A DNA stretch of 64,000 nucleotides, from NCBI GenBank assembly GCA_030446765.1, contig JAUJMR010000002.1:279407-343406 (forward strand). Reading direction: 5' to 3'. The translations under genes and the position numbers were made by a program. The notes beneath the pieces are model-generated. The model was not told the DNA's origin and made no database searches. It was given only the letters and a program-made list of their open reading frames with translations. The stretch comes from Chloroflexia bacterium. Lineage in GTDB: Bacteria; Chloroflexota; Chloroflexia; Thermobaculales; Thermobaculaceae. This document shows, piece by piece, positions 57,023-64,000 of this stretch. Position 1 is the first letter of the stretch, and each line of letters starts with the position of its first letter.

Positions 57023-59202
57023 CGCTGACGCTTTCCGATCCAGAAGTGCAGGGCTTGCTCTCCGGGACGCTGAACGATCCCCACGCATACCTGGGCATGC
57101 ACTCCTCCCAGAGTGGATTGCAGGTGCGCGTTTGGTCCCCCACCGCCACCCGTGTGACGCTTCTAGAGTCGGGCGGACGGCGAAGTCGCATTGACCTCGG
57201 CCGGGTGCACCCCGCAGGACTCTTCGCTGGCGTCATCCCCCGCCGCCGCTCCGTGTTCCCATACACACTGGAGTTCGCCAGCGGCGACCACGTCTGGACG
57301 CAGGAGGATCCCTACCGCTTCCTGCCCACCATCGGCCAGGAGGATCTGTACTACATCGGCGAGGGTTCGCATCGCAGGCTGTACGATGTGCTCGGCGCGC
57401 ACCCGAGAGTGATCGACGGCGTAGCGGGCGTGAGCTTCGCGGTTTGGGCACCGTCCGCACGAGGCGTTAGCGTATGCGGCGACTTCAACGGCTGGAACCG
57501 CCGTACCCACCCAATGCGTTCGATGGGGCCATCCGGCGTGTGGGAGATCTTCCTGCCTGCTCTCACGGTCGGCGAGCGGTACAAGTTCGCGATCCGGGGC
57601 GCGGATGGTATGGAGTACGAGAAGGCAGACCCCCTCGCGTTCGCCTCCGAATTACGGCCCAAAACGGCCTCCATCGTCGCGGATATCCAAGCGATGGAGT
57701 GGAACGATGGGGAGTGGATGGCGCGCCGCCGGGAGTGCAGTCCGTACCACGAGCCGATGAGCGTGTACGAGGTACACCTCGGCTCATGGCGGCGGCATGA
57801 CGACGGCTCGTGGCTGAGCTATGCGGAGATCGCGGACCAGCTTGCGCCCTACTGCCGGGAGAATAACTTCACGCACGTCGAGGTGATGCCCGTCCACGAG
57901 CACCCCTACGACGGCTCATGGGGCTACCAGGTAACCGGCTTCTTCTCCCCGACCAGCCGCTTCGGCAGCCCCACCGACTTTCAGCGTTTCGTCGACCGCT
58001 TCCACCAGGAGGGGGTGGGCGTCATACTCGACTGGGTACCGGCCCACTTCGCGGTGGATGTTCACAGCCTGGCGCGCTTCGATGGCACGTATCTCTACGA
58101 GCACGCGGACCCGCAGCGGCGCATCCAGCCGGACTGGGGCACGTACAGCTTCAACTATGCCCGGCACGAGGTACGAAATTTCCTCGTCTCGAACGCGCTG
58201 TACTGGCTGCGGGAGTACCACATAGACGGTCTTCGCGTCGATACCGTGAGCTCGATGCTGTACCTTGACTACAGCAGGGAACACGGCGAGTGGTCGCCGA
58301 ACCGCTTCGGTGGCCGCGAGAACCTGGAAGCAATCGACTTCGTCAAGGAGGTGAACGAACTCGTCTACTCCGAGGGCGGCGGCGCGTTTTCGATCGCCGA
58401 GGAGTCCACTGCGTGGCCCGGTGTGTCGCGGCCAACATATGACGGCGGGCTTGGTTTTGGCTTCAAGTGGAACATGGGCTGGATGCATGACACGCTGGAG
58501 TACTTCGCGAACGACCCCATCCATCGCCGTTTTCACCAGAACGAGATCACATTCTCGATGGTATACGCCTACGACGAGAACTTCGTGCTCTCCCTCTCGC
58601 ACGATGAGGTGGTGCACGGAAAGCGCAGTATGCTGCACAAGATGCCAGGCGACGAGTGGCAGCAGTTCGCGAACCTGCGCCTGCTTCACGCGTACCAGCA
58701 CGGGCACCCAGGCAAGAAGCTGATCTTCATGGGTGGGGAGTTCGGGCAGCGCAGTGAGTGGAACCACGAGGGAAGCCTGGAATGGCAGGCGCTGCTGTAC
58801 CAACCACACGCGCAAATCCGCGATCTCGTTCGCGACCTCAACCGCCTGCATAGGGAGGAACCTGCGCTCCACGAACTCGACCACGAACATGCGGGCTTCG
58901 AGTGGCTGGACTATAACGACAGCGACAATTCCGTGCTGTGCTGGCTACGTCGCTCGCGAGCGGGAGAGACCGTACTGTGCGTGTACAACTTCACGCCTGT
59001 GCCGCGCTACGAGTACCGGATCCCGGTGCCCGAAGCAGTGGGCTATCGCGAGCTGCTGAACACCGACGCTGAGCAGTACGGTGGCTCTGGCATCGGAAAT
59101 CTTGGCCGGGTGCAAGGGGAAACCCATCCGTACAATGGTCGCCCCTGCTCCGCTGCGCTCACACTTCCACCGCTTGGCGCGCTGTATCTCAAGCCGGAGT
59201 AG
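57019..59202 (+). CDS. glgB: 1,4-alpha-glucan branching enzyme GlgB
   Basis: A 727-residue GH13_9 enzyme that makes alpha-1,6 branches, the last step after GlgE. Two N-terminal beta modules (DPHAYLGMHSSQSGLQVRVW and VSFAVWAPSARGVSVCGDFN) precede the barrel. Motifs: THVEVMPVHEHPYDGSWGYQ, VILDWVPAHFAVDVHSLARF, HIDGLRVDTVSSMLYLDYSR (nucleophile), GGAFSIAEESTAWPGVSRPT (acid Glu) and VLSLSHDEVVHGKRSMLHKM. The C-terminus ends TLPPLGALYLKPE. The gene is fourth in treS-mak-glgX-glgB, with a strong terminator downstream. Confidence 0.96.
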   Translation: MTLTLSDPEVQGLLSGTLNDPHAYLGMHSSQSGLQVRVWSPTATRVTLLESGGRRSRIDLGRVHPAGLFAGVIPRRRSVFPYTLEFASGDHVWTQEDPYRFLPTIGQEDLYYIGEGSHRRLYDVLGAHPRVIDGVAGVSFAVWAPSARGVSVCGDFNGWNRRTHPMRSMGPSGVWEIFLPALTVGERYKFAIRGADGMEYEKADPLAFASELRPKTASIVADIQAMEWNDGEWMARRRECSPYHEPMSVYEVHLGSWRRHDDGSWLSYAEIADQLAPYCRENNFTHVEVMPVHEHPYDGSWGYQVTGFFSPTSRFGSPTDFQRFVDRFHQEGVGVILDWVPAHFAVDVHSLARFDGTYLYEHADPQRRIQPDWGTYSFNYARHEVRNFLVSNALYWLREYHIDGLRVDTVSSMLYLDYSREHGEWSPNRFGGRENLEAIDFVKEVNELVYSEGGGAFSIAEESTAWPGVSRPTYDGGLGFGFKWNMGWMHDTLEYFANDPIHRRFHQNEITFSMVYAYDENFVLSLSHDEVVHGKRSMLHKMPGDEWQQFANLRLLHAYQHGHPGKKLIFMGGEFGQRSEWNHEGSLEWQALLYQPHAQIRDLVRDLNRLHREEPALHELDHEHAGFEWLDYNDSDNSVLCWLRRSRAGETVLCVYNFTPVPRYEYRIPVPEAVGYRELLNTDAEQYGGSGIGNLGRVQGETHPYNGRPCSAALTLPPLGALYLKPE

Positions 59203-59230
59203 CGGCCACCAACTCGTGACCGGAAATGTT

Positions 59231-59259
59231 GAGAGGGGCGGCACCATGCCGCCCCTCTC
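59231..59259. terminator. Bidirectional terminator between glgB and pnp
   Basis: GAGAGGGGCGGC (59231-59242) and GCCGCCCCTCTC (59248-59259) form a perfect 12-bp stem with a 5-nt loop. On the plus strand ATATTGTCTTA follows. It lies between the convergent glgB and pnp stops. Confidence 0.8.
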
Positions 59260-59283
59260 ATATTGTCTTAGACCGGTCCGCGC

Positions 59284-61674
59284 TTAGTCCTCGCGCGGAG
59301 GGAGGCCCCGGTTGTCCATCTGGCCACGGCCACTCGGCTGGAAACCGCGCGCGGAGCTCTCGCGAGGTGCCTGCTCGCGGGGCCGGTCCTCCTGGCGCGG
59401 CGGACGGCCTTCGCCGTGTTCGTCTCTGCCACCGCGCTCGAAGCGGGCTGGACCGCGGTCACCTCGGTCACGCCGCTCGCCGCGGTCGCCACCGGGTCGG
59501 TCGCCTCGGTCACCGCCGCGAGGCGGGCCGCCAGGGCCGCCAGCTCCGGGACCGTTGAACGGTCGTGGCCCCTTCGGCGTGGGCATCTCGCCCGTGAGCA
59601 CCGCGCGGCGCGAGAGGCTCACCTTGCCGTTACGGTCGATGTCGGTGACCATCACCTCGATCTCGTCGCCTTCCTTCGCGACGTCCTCGACGCGCTCGAC
59701 GCGGCCCTCGGCCAGCTCACTGATGTGGACGAGCCCGTCCTTGCCGGGGAGCAGCTCCACGAACGCGCCGTATGGCATAACCCGCACGACCTTGCCGCGG
59801 TACTGCTGGCCAACCTCGACGTCCTTCGTGATCGCCTCGATGCGCGCGCGGGCAGCATCCGCACTCGGGCCGTCGGTCGAGTAGATCAGGATCGAGCCGT
59901 CGTCCTCGATATCGATCTGCGCGCCGGTGGACTCGGTGATGCCGCGGATGATCTTCCCGCCTGGGCCGATCACCGCACCGATCTTCTCGGGGTTGATGTG
60001 AATCGTCATGATGCGCGGCGCGTACCCGGAAAGCTCACCGCGGACCGTTGGGACGGCCTCCAGCATCTTGCCGAGTATGAACGCCCGCGCCTCGCGCGCC
60101 TGTTCGAACGCCTCTTGCAGGATCTCGTTGACACCGGCGCGCTTGAGGTCCATCTGGAAACCGGTAACGCCGTTCTCCGTGCCCGCGAGCTTGAGATCCA
60201 TGTCGCCGAGTGCGTCCTCAATGCCCTGGATGTCGGAGAGCACCGCGTGCCTGCCCTGCTCATCCGTGACCAGGCCCATCGCGACACCGGACACGGGAGC
60301 CTTGATCGGCACGCCTGCATCCATCAGCGCGAGGGTAGAGCCGCAAACGCTACCCATCGAGCTGGAGCCGTTCGAGCTGACCACCTCGGAAACGACGCGG
60401 ACGGTGTAGGGGAACGCCTCCTCTTCGGGCATCACTTGAAGCAGCGAGCGCTCGACGAGCGCACCGTGGCCGATGTCGCGACGGCTGGGGCCGCGCATCG
60501 GCTTGGTCTCGCCGGTGCTGTACGGCGGGAAGTTGTAGTGGTGCATGAAGCGCTTCGTGTCCGCGATCCCAAGGTCATCGATCGTCTGCTCTTCCCGGCG
60601 CGTGCCGAGCGTCACGACGCTCACGACCTGCGTCTGGCCGCGCGTGAAGACGCCCGAGCCGTGCGCCCGCGGGAGCAGCCCCACCTCGGCGCTCACAGGG
60701 CGGACCTCCTTGGTGCCCCGGTTGTCCGGGCGGATGCCTTCATCGAGAATGCGGCTGCGGACGAGCTCCTTCAGGATCGCCTCGAACTCGCGGCCCGCTC
60801 GCTTCATTGTCGCGTCAGGGTTCTCCCCATCCTCGCTCACGAGCGTCTCGTTCAGGCGGGTGCGGACGGCGGCGATGGCCGCTTCCCTGCTTGCTTTGTT
60901 GGGGTTATATACGGCCTGGCGCAGATCGTCGGCGACGATGGCACGTATACGGCCAGCAAACTCCTCATCGGCCTCCGGGAGGACAAAGTCATGCTTCGGC
61001 TTCGCGGCTTCCGCAATCATCTGCTTCTGCAGGTCGAGGATGGGCTGCATCTGCTCGTGCGCGAACTGAATCGCACCGAGCATGACAGATTCCGGGAGTT
61101 CCTTCGCCGCGCCCTCGACCATCTGGACCGCGTCCGCGGTGGCCGCGACGGTGAGGTCCAGCAGGCTTTCCTCGCGCTGATCCGCGGTGGGATTGAGCAC
61201 ATACTCTTCATTGATATAGCCGACGCGCGCCGCGCCAACCGGCCCCTCGAACGGGATATCGGAGATGCACAGCGCGGCGCTGGCACCGATCACGGAGAGC
61301 AGATCGGGCTCGTTCTGCTGGTCGGTGCTCATCACCGTGTTCACGACCTGCACCTCGTACTTGTAGCCCTTCGGGAAGAGCGGGCGCAAGGGCCGGTCGG
61401 TGAGCCGGGCGGTGAGCGTTGCGTTCTCTGACGGACGCCCCTCACGCCGGATGAAGCCGCCGGGGATCTTGCCCGCGGCGTACATGCGCTCCTCGTACTG
61501 GACCGTGAGCGGGAAGAAGTCAAGCGTACTCAGGTTCTGCGAGCGGGTGACCGTCGCGAGGACCACGGTGTCGCCGTAGCGGACGAGCACTGCGCCGCTG
61601 GCCTGCTCGGCAAGCTTGCCGGTCTCGATGCTAAGTGGGCGCCCGGCCCATGTCGTTTCATATTTACTAGCCAT
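59284..61674 (-). CDS. pnp: Polynucleotide phosphorylase (PNPase)
   Basis: A 796-residue 3'-5' exoribonuclease. Two RNase PH domains (first with [20 protein letters not shown] and [20 protein letters not shown]; second with [20 protein letters not shown] and [20 protein letters not shown]) are followed by the KH domain ([20 protein letters not shown] near 575) and the S1 domain ([20 protein letters not shown] near 640). The last 100 residues are a Gly/Arg-rich tail ([18 protein letters not shown]), longer than in E. coli and probably RNA-binding. It follows rpsO by 150 bp on the same strand. Confidence 0.97.
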   Translation of the reverse strand: MASKYETTWAGRPLSIETGKLAEQASGAVLVRYGDTVVLATVTRSQNLSTLDFFPLTVQYEERMYAAGKIPGGFIRREGRPSENATLTARLTDRPLRPLFPKGYKYEVQVVNTVMSTDQQNEPDLLSVIGASAALCISDIPFEGPVGAARVGYINEEYVLNPTADQREESLLDLTVAATADAVQMVEGAAKELPESVMLGAIQFAHEQMQPILDLQKQMIAEAAKPKHDFVLPEADEEFAGRIRAIVADDLRQAVYNPNKASREAAIAAVRTRLNETLVSEDGENPDATMKRAGREFEAILKELVRSRILDEGIRPDNRGTKEVRPVSAEVGLLPRAHGSGVFTRGQTQVVSVVTLGTRREEQTIDDLGIADTKRFMHHYNFPPYSTGETKPMRGPSRRDIGHGALVERSLLQVMPEEEAFPYTVRVVSEVVSSNGSSSMGSVCGSTLALMDAGVPIKAPVSGVAMGLVTDEQGRHAVLSDIQGIEDALGDMDLKLAGTENGVTGFQMDLKRAGVNEILQEAFEQAREARAFILGKMLEAVPTVRGELSGYAPRIMTIHINPEKIGAVIGPGGKIIRGITESTGAQIDIEDDGSILIYSTDGPSADAARARIEAITKDVEVGQQYRGKVVRVMPYGAFVELLPGKDGLVHISELAEGRVERVEDVAKEGDEIEVMVTDIDRNGKVSLSRRAVLTGEMPTPKGPRPFNGPGAGGPGGPPRGGDRGDRPGGDRGERRDRGDRGPARFERGGRDEHGEGRPPRQEDRPREQAPRESSARGFQPSGRGQMDNRGLPPRED

Positions 61675-61700
61675 ATCGGGTCCTTGAACTCCTCAAGAAA

Positions 61701-61723
61701 GCCCAGGGTACGAAACCCTGGGC
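61701..61723 (-). promoter_or_regulatory. Hairpin in the rpsO-pnp intergenic region
   Basis: GCCCAGGGT and ACCCTGGGC pair perfectly over a 5-nt loop; on the minus strand TTTCTT follows. It could end part of the rpsO transcripts or serve as a processing site for pnp autoregulation, as is known for E. coli rpsO-pnp. It lies 27 bp before the pnp start. Confidence 0.6.
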
Positions 61724-61826
61724 GAAATCAACGTGAATGGCTGGCGGCGCGTAGTGAAGCGTCGCCGGCGTGAAGTGCTTGCCGAAGCGGGGGTGCCCGG
61801 CAGGAATAGCCTCGGGTATGTCATCC

Positions 61827-62096
61827 TTAGCGGCGGAGACCCAGGCTCTGAATGAGGGAGCGATAGCGCTCTATATCGTTCTTCTGCAGATAGCGCAGCA
61901 GACGGCGACGCTGGCCGACCATCTTCAGTAGCCCGCGGCGCGTATGGTTATCGTGCTTGTGCTCCCGCAGGTGCTCGGTGAGGTGCAGTATCCTCTGCGT
62001 GAGCAGCGCGATTTGAACGTCCGCGGAGCCGGTATCATTCTCGTGCTTCTTATACTGTTCTACGACCGGCGCCTTTTCGGCGGCTGGTATCGGCAT
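61827..62096 (-). CDS. rpsO: 30S ribosomal protein S15
   Basis: An 89-residue S15, exactly the standard length. It contains [40 protein letters not shown] and [20 protein letters not shown], the conserved 16S rRNA-binding helices, and ends [13 protein letters not shown] precedes the ATG. Followed by pnp, the common bacterial order. Confidence 0.98.
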   Translation of the reverse strand: MPIPAAEKAPVVEQYKKHENDTGSADVQIALLTQRILHLTEHLREHKHDNHTRRGLLKMVGQRRRLLRYLQKNDIERYRSLIQSLGLRR

Positions 62097-62140
62097 TGTC
62101 CCTCCTCGTTGCTTTCCATTCTTACCTTTTTATTCGGGAC

Positions 62141-62146
62141 AGTATA
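62141..62146 (-). promoter_or_regulatory. Possible -10 box for rpsO-pnp
   Basis: TATACT on the minus strand lies 45 bp before the rpsO start. The -35 region is weak (GTCGAG at 17 bp). Only position and the box support it. Confidence 0.35.
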
Positions 62147-62277
62147 GCACACCGGCTCGGGGGCTCGACTCATTACGGCCCATCGAGAGGCGTCAAGCTG
62201 CTCCGTGAACACCAGGGTGAAACATGCATTTCTTCTACCCGTACCGGTTCCAGCGGCCCTCTGGCGGGACAGCGAAA

Positions 62278-63282
62278 CTAGGCTAGGTTGCTGCCGGTCA
62301 ACTCGCGAGCCGCGGCCTCGGGGCGCAGCTCGAAGGTACGGCGGGCGAGCAGGAGGGTGAGCACGCCGAGCGCCGCGCCGAACCAGAGGGTGCAGAAGCG
62401 GATCAGCAAGGTCGCCGCGACGGCCTCCGAGCGGTTCATCGCGCCAGCGGGCAGCGTCAGCAGCAGGAGTGCGGCGACGGTGGCGTCCGCGACGCCGAGT
62501 CCACCGGGCAGCAGCGATGCGGAGCCGAGCAGCGTGGATGCGCCGAGCACGAACGCGGCAAGGAGGAGCAGCCGCCAACTCGGTTCCTGACCGAGCCCCA
62601 CAAGCACCAAGTAAAACGCAACGCACTCACCCGCCCATGAGATGATACCCAAACCCACGCCGACCCCAAGCGGCACGGGGGCGAGCAAGCTGCGGGAGCT
62701 GTCGTAGAGTGCGGTGACATGCACGGTGCGGGTACGAAGGAAGGGCAGGCGCTCCGCGAGCGAGAGGATCAGGTGCCGTCCAATGTCCGTCGCGCTCACG
62801 ACAATGATAAGGAGCGCGCCGATGCCGATCAGCAGCAGCACCTGCCAGCCCACCCGGAACAGGACCAATCCGCCTGCACTCAGGATCAGCAGCGCCACAC
62901 CGTCCGTGAGCCGCTCTGCCATGACGATGGGGGCGGAGACGCTGACGGGCGTGCCGGAAACGCGGCGCAGCAGCACGCTCTTGAGGATCTCACCCACCTT
63001 GCCGGGGGTCATCGCCATCGTGAGCCCGCTCAGGAAGATCACGAGACTGGTCCCGACCCGCACCGCACCCGCGCCAATACGAGCGAGATAGTAGTGCCAC
63101 TTCACGAAGCGCAGCCCGTAGTTGACCAGCGTCAGACCGAGGATGAGCGGCAGGAACTCCCACCGGAAGTCCTCCAGCGTGCGGCCGAGCTCGCGCAGAT
63201 CGGAGAAGATAATAAGCGCGAGCACGACGGCGACCCCGATGCTGAAGCCGAGGAAGAGCTTGTTGCGCAGATCACCGAGCAT
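62278..63282 (-). CDS. Flippase-like membrane protein (UPF0104/LPG synthase TM family)
   Basis: A 334-residue protein of about eight membrane helices. The beginning MLGDLRNKLFLGFSIGVAVV, LINYGLRFVKWHYYLARIG-like text at residues 50-72, and GLTMAMTPGKVGEILKSVLL are conserved in YbhN/AglD-like proteins, which act with glycosyltransferases or lipid modification at the membrane. LLPGGLGVADATVAALLLLT near 270 is a second family motif. ATG at 63282 is the likely start; an in-frame GTG two codons earlier is possible. No partner gene in the window makes the substrate clear. Confidence 0.8.
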   Translation of the reverse strand: MLGDLRNKLFLGFSIGVAVVLALIIFSDLRELGRTLEDFRWEFLPLILGLTLVNYGLRFVKWHYYLARIGAGAVRVGTSLVIFLSGLTMAMTPGKVGEILKSVLLRRVSGTPVSVSAPIVMAERLTDGVALLILSAGGLVLFRVGWQVLLLIGIGALLIIVVSATDIGRHLILSLAERLPFLRTRTVHVTALYDSSRSLLAPVPLGVGVGLGIISWAGECVAFYLVLVGLGQEPSWRLLLLAAFVLGASTLLGSASLLPGGLGVADATVAALLLLTLPAGAMNRSEAVAATLLIRFCTLWFGAALGVLTLLLARRTFELRPEAAARELTGSNLA

Positions 63283-63364
63283 ATTCACGCCCCGAGTATA
63301 TCGTATGGCGTGGCGTAACCGCCCTAAGGTTTCGGACGGCGTGAATGGCTTGTGTGATGCGCGG

Positions 63365-64000
63365 TCACGCAGTCCGGGCACGGACAAAGAAGTACGCGGA
63401 GAACGCGAAGGCGAGTGCGGACATCACACCCAAAAGGAGGGCCAGCAAGCCGTTCCCCGAGCCGTTGTCGAATGCGACCTCAGACGCAGGTGGGGTGTCG
63501 CGCATAAGCACGGGCGTCACGGTTGGCGCTACGAGCATTGCGCGTACATCAGGCGTGGGACTGCTCAAAGCGACCTCTACGGCGGGGGAATCAGCTGCCA
63601 GCGTCGCAATTGGGCCGGGCTGGCCGGAGGCATCCGAGCCACCAGAAACGCTTTGACTGGTTGCTATGGTGGCCTTTGGCGCGACACTCTGCGCTTGGCG
63701 GGAGGTTCCGGTGGTCGCTTGTCCTGAGGCTATTGCGCCTTCCTGGGCGGCGGCTCCGCCCGCGGCGGAAGTCGCGTCGGCCAGGGTGCCGGCATCCTGT
63801 GCGGGAGCTTCGCTCTCCGGCGCACCGGGCGCACTCGCGGCGTTGCTGGGCGCCTGGTCAGTCTCTGCGCCTGCGGAACCGCCCTGGCCCGCTGCTCGCT
63901 CTGTGCTGCCACCCGCACTCATCATCGTGCTGTCACTCGCACCGGGCAAACCCCCAAGCGCGCTGATCATGCCGATTGCCAGAACGATCGAGGCGGCGAG
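63365..64000 (-). CDS. Secreted low-complexity protein with C-terminal membrane anchor, N-terminus beyond the window
   Basis: The open frame runs through the right edge. Its first visible residues, LAASIVLAIGMISALGG, look like the end of a signal peptide, so an ATG at 63970 inside it is unlikely as the true start. About 150 residues of Ala/Ser/Gly/Glu/Thr-rich linker follow, then a hydrophobic helix (GLLALLLGVMSALAFAFSAY) and a basic end (RARTA). The layout is that of an exported protein anchored by its C-terminus. No domain is recognised in the visible part. Confidence 0.65.
   Translation of the reverse strand, partial: LAASIVLAIGMISALGGLPGASDSTMMSAGGSTERAAGQGGSAGAETDQAPSNAASAPGAPESEAPAQDAGTLADATSAAGGAAAQEGAIASGQATTGTSRQAQSVAPKATIATSQSVSGGSDASGQPGPIATLAADSPAVEVALSSPTPDVRAMLVAPTVTPVLMRDTPPASEVAFDNGSGNGLLALLLGVMSALAFAFSAYFFVRARTA

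Noticed and set aside
55253..57088. Long minus-strand open frame opposite glgX
   Set aside because: No family motifs and no ribosome site; glgX covers the same DNA with clear catalytic motifs.
59416..61431. Very long open frame antisense to pnp
   Set aside because: It mirrors a high-GC gene with strong codon bias; the translation is Arg/His-rich with no motifs. PNPase on the other strand is certain.
1..64000. CRISPR arrays, rRNA and tRNA genes
   Set aside because: No regularly spaced direct repeats, no rRNA signatures and no convincing cloverleaf were noticed on either strand by eye.

Overview
The window is about 64 kb of high-GC bacterial DNA. Gene content points to a Chloroflexota/Thermomicrobia-like organism: a CIRCE-controlled hrcA-grpE-dnaK-dnaJ operon, an F420-type LLM oxidoreductase, a form II CoxL-type molybdenum hydroxylase, a DUF6062 protein, a membrane formate dehydrogenase and a GlgE-type alpha-glucan pathway. 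This placement is inference; there is no rRNA gene and I recognised no tRNA gene.

Layout. Positions 1-532 are the end of a decayed IS3-family element sitting inside cydA. The cydA 3' part and cydB follow. Positions 2201-8966 are a formate dehydrogenase operon (catalytic, iron-sulfur and NrfD-like subunits, a small lipoprotein, FdhE, an unknown protein). Its catalytic subunit carries an in-frame UGA at the position of selenocysteine in E. coli FdnG, followed by a SECIS-like hairpin; a 55-bp tandem duplication also breaks its 5' frame. Positions 9-13.7 kb hold small regulators, an aminotransferase and small proteins. A degenerate ISL3 element (14.1-16.0 kb) abuts the heat-shock operon (16.1-21.1 kb). 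Positions 21.2-24.9 kb hold an LLM oxidoreductase with one stop codon and mutS with one frameshift. The mutS 5' end and promoter are duplicated on the far side of a pentapeptide/DinB gene. Positions 26.3-27.6 kb are an AT-richer island with small unknown genes. Then come an aldo/keto reductase (broken), two ABC exporter half-transporters, a GH43 protein, a DHFR-like protein, a molybdenum hydroxylase and a DUF6062 protein.

Positions 38.3-45.7 kb are unusual. Every gene there (PhyH dioxygenase, zinc alcohol dehydrogenase, RecQ helicase with C-terminal phosphoribosyltransferase motif, DprA-like protein, GlgE, WYL regulator) is recognisable at protein level but broken by indels, often many per gene. 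Conserved motifs persist across the breaks, which fits base-calling or assembly indels at least as well as true decay. From 47 kb on, reading frames are intact: a M14 peptidase, a GT4 glycosyltransferase, a VOC dioxygenase, then treS-mak-glgX-glgB, and on the other strand pnp, rpsO, a flippase-like membrane protein and a secreted low-complexity protein cut by the right edge.

How the genes work together. CydAB would be a quinol oxidase and the formate dehydrogenase would feed electrons into the quinone pool. TreS, maltokinase, GlgE and GlgB are the complete trehalose-to-alpha-glucan route, with GlgX for debranching; no glgA or glgC is present, and glgE lies 6 kb from the rest in the indel-rich part.
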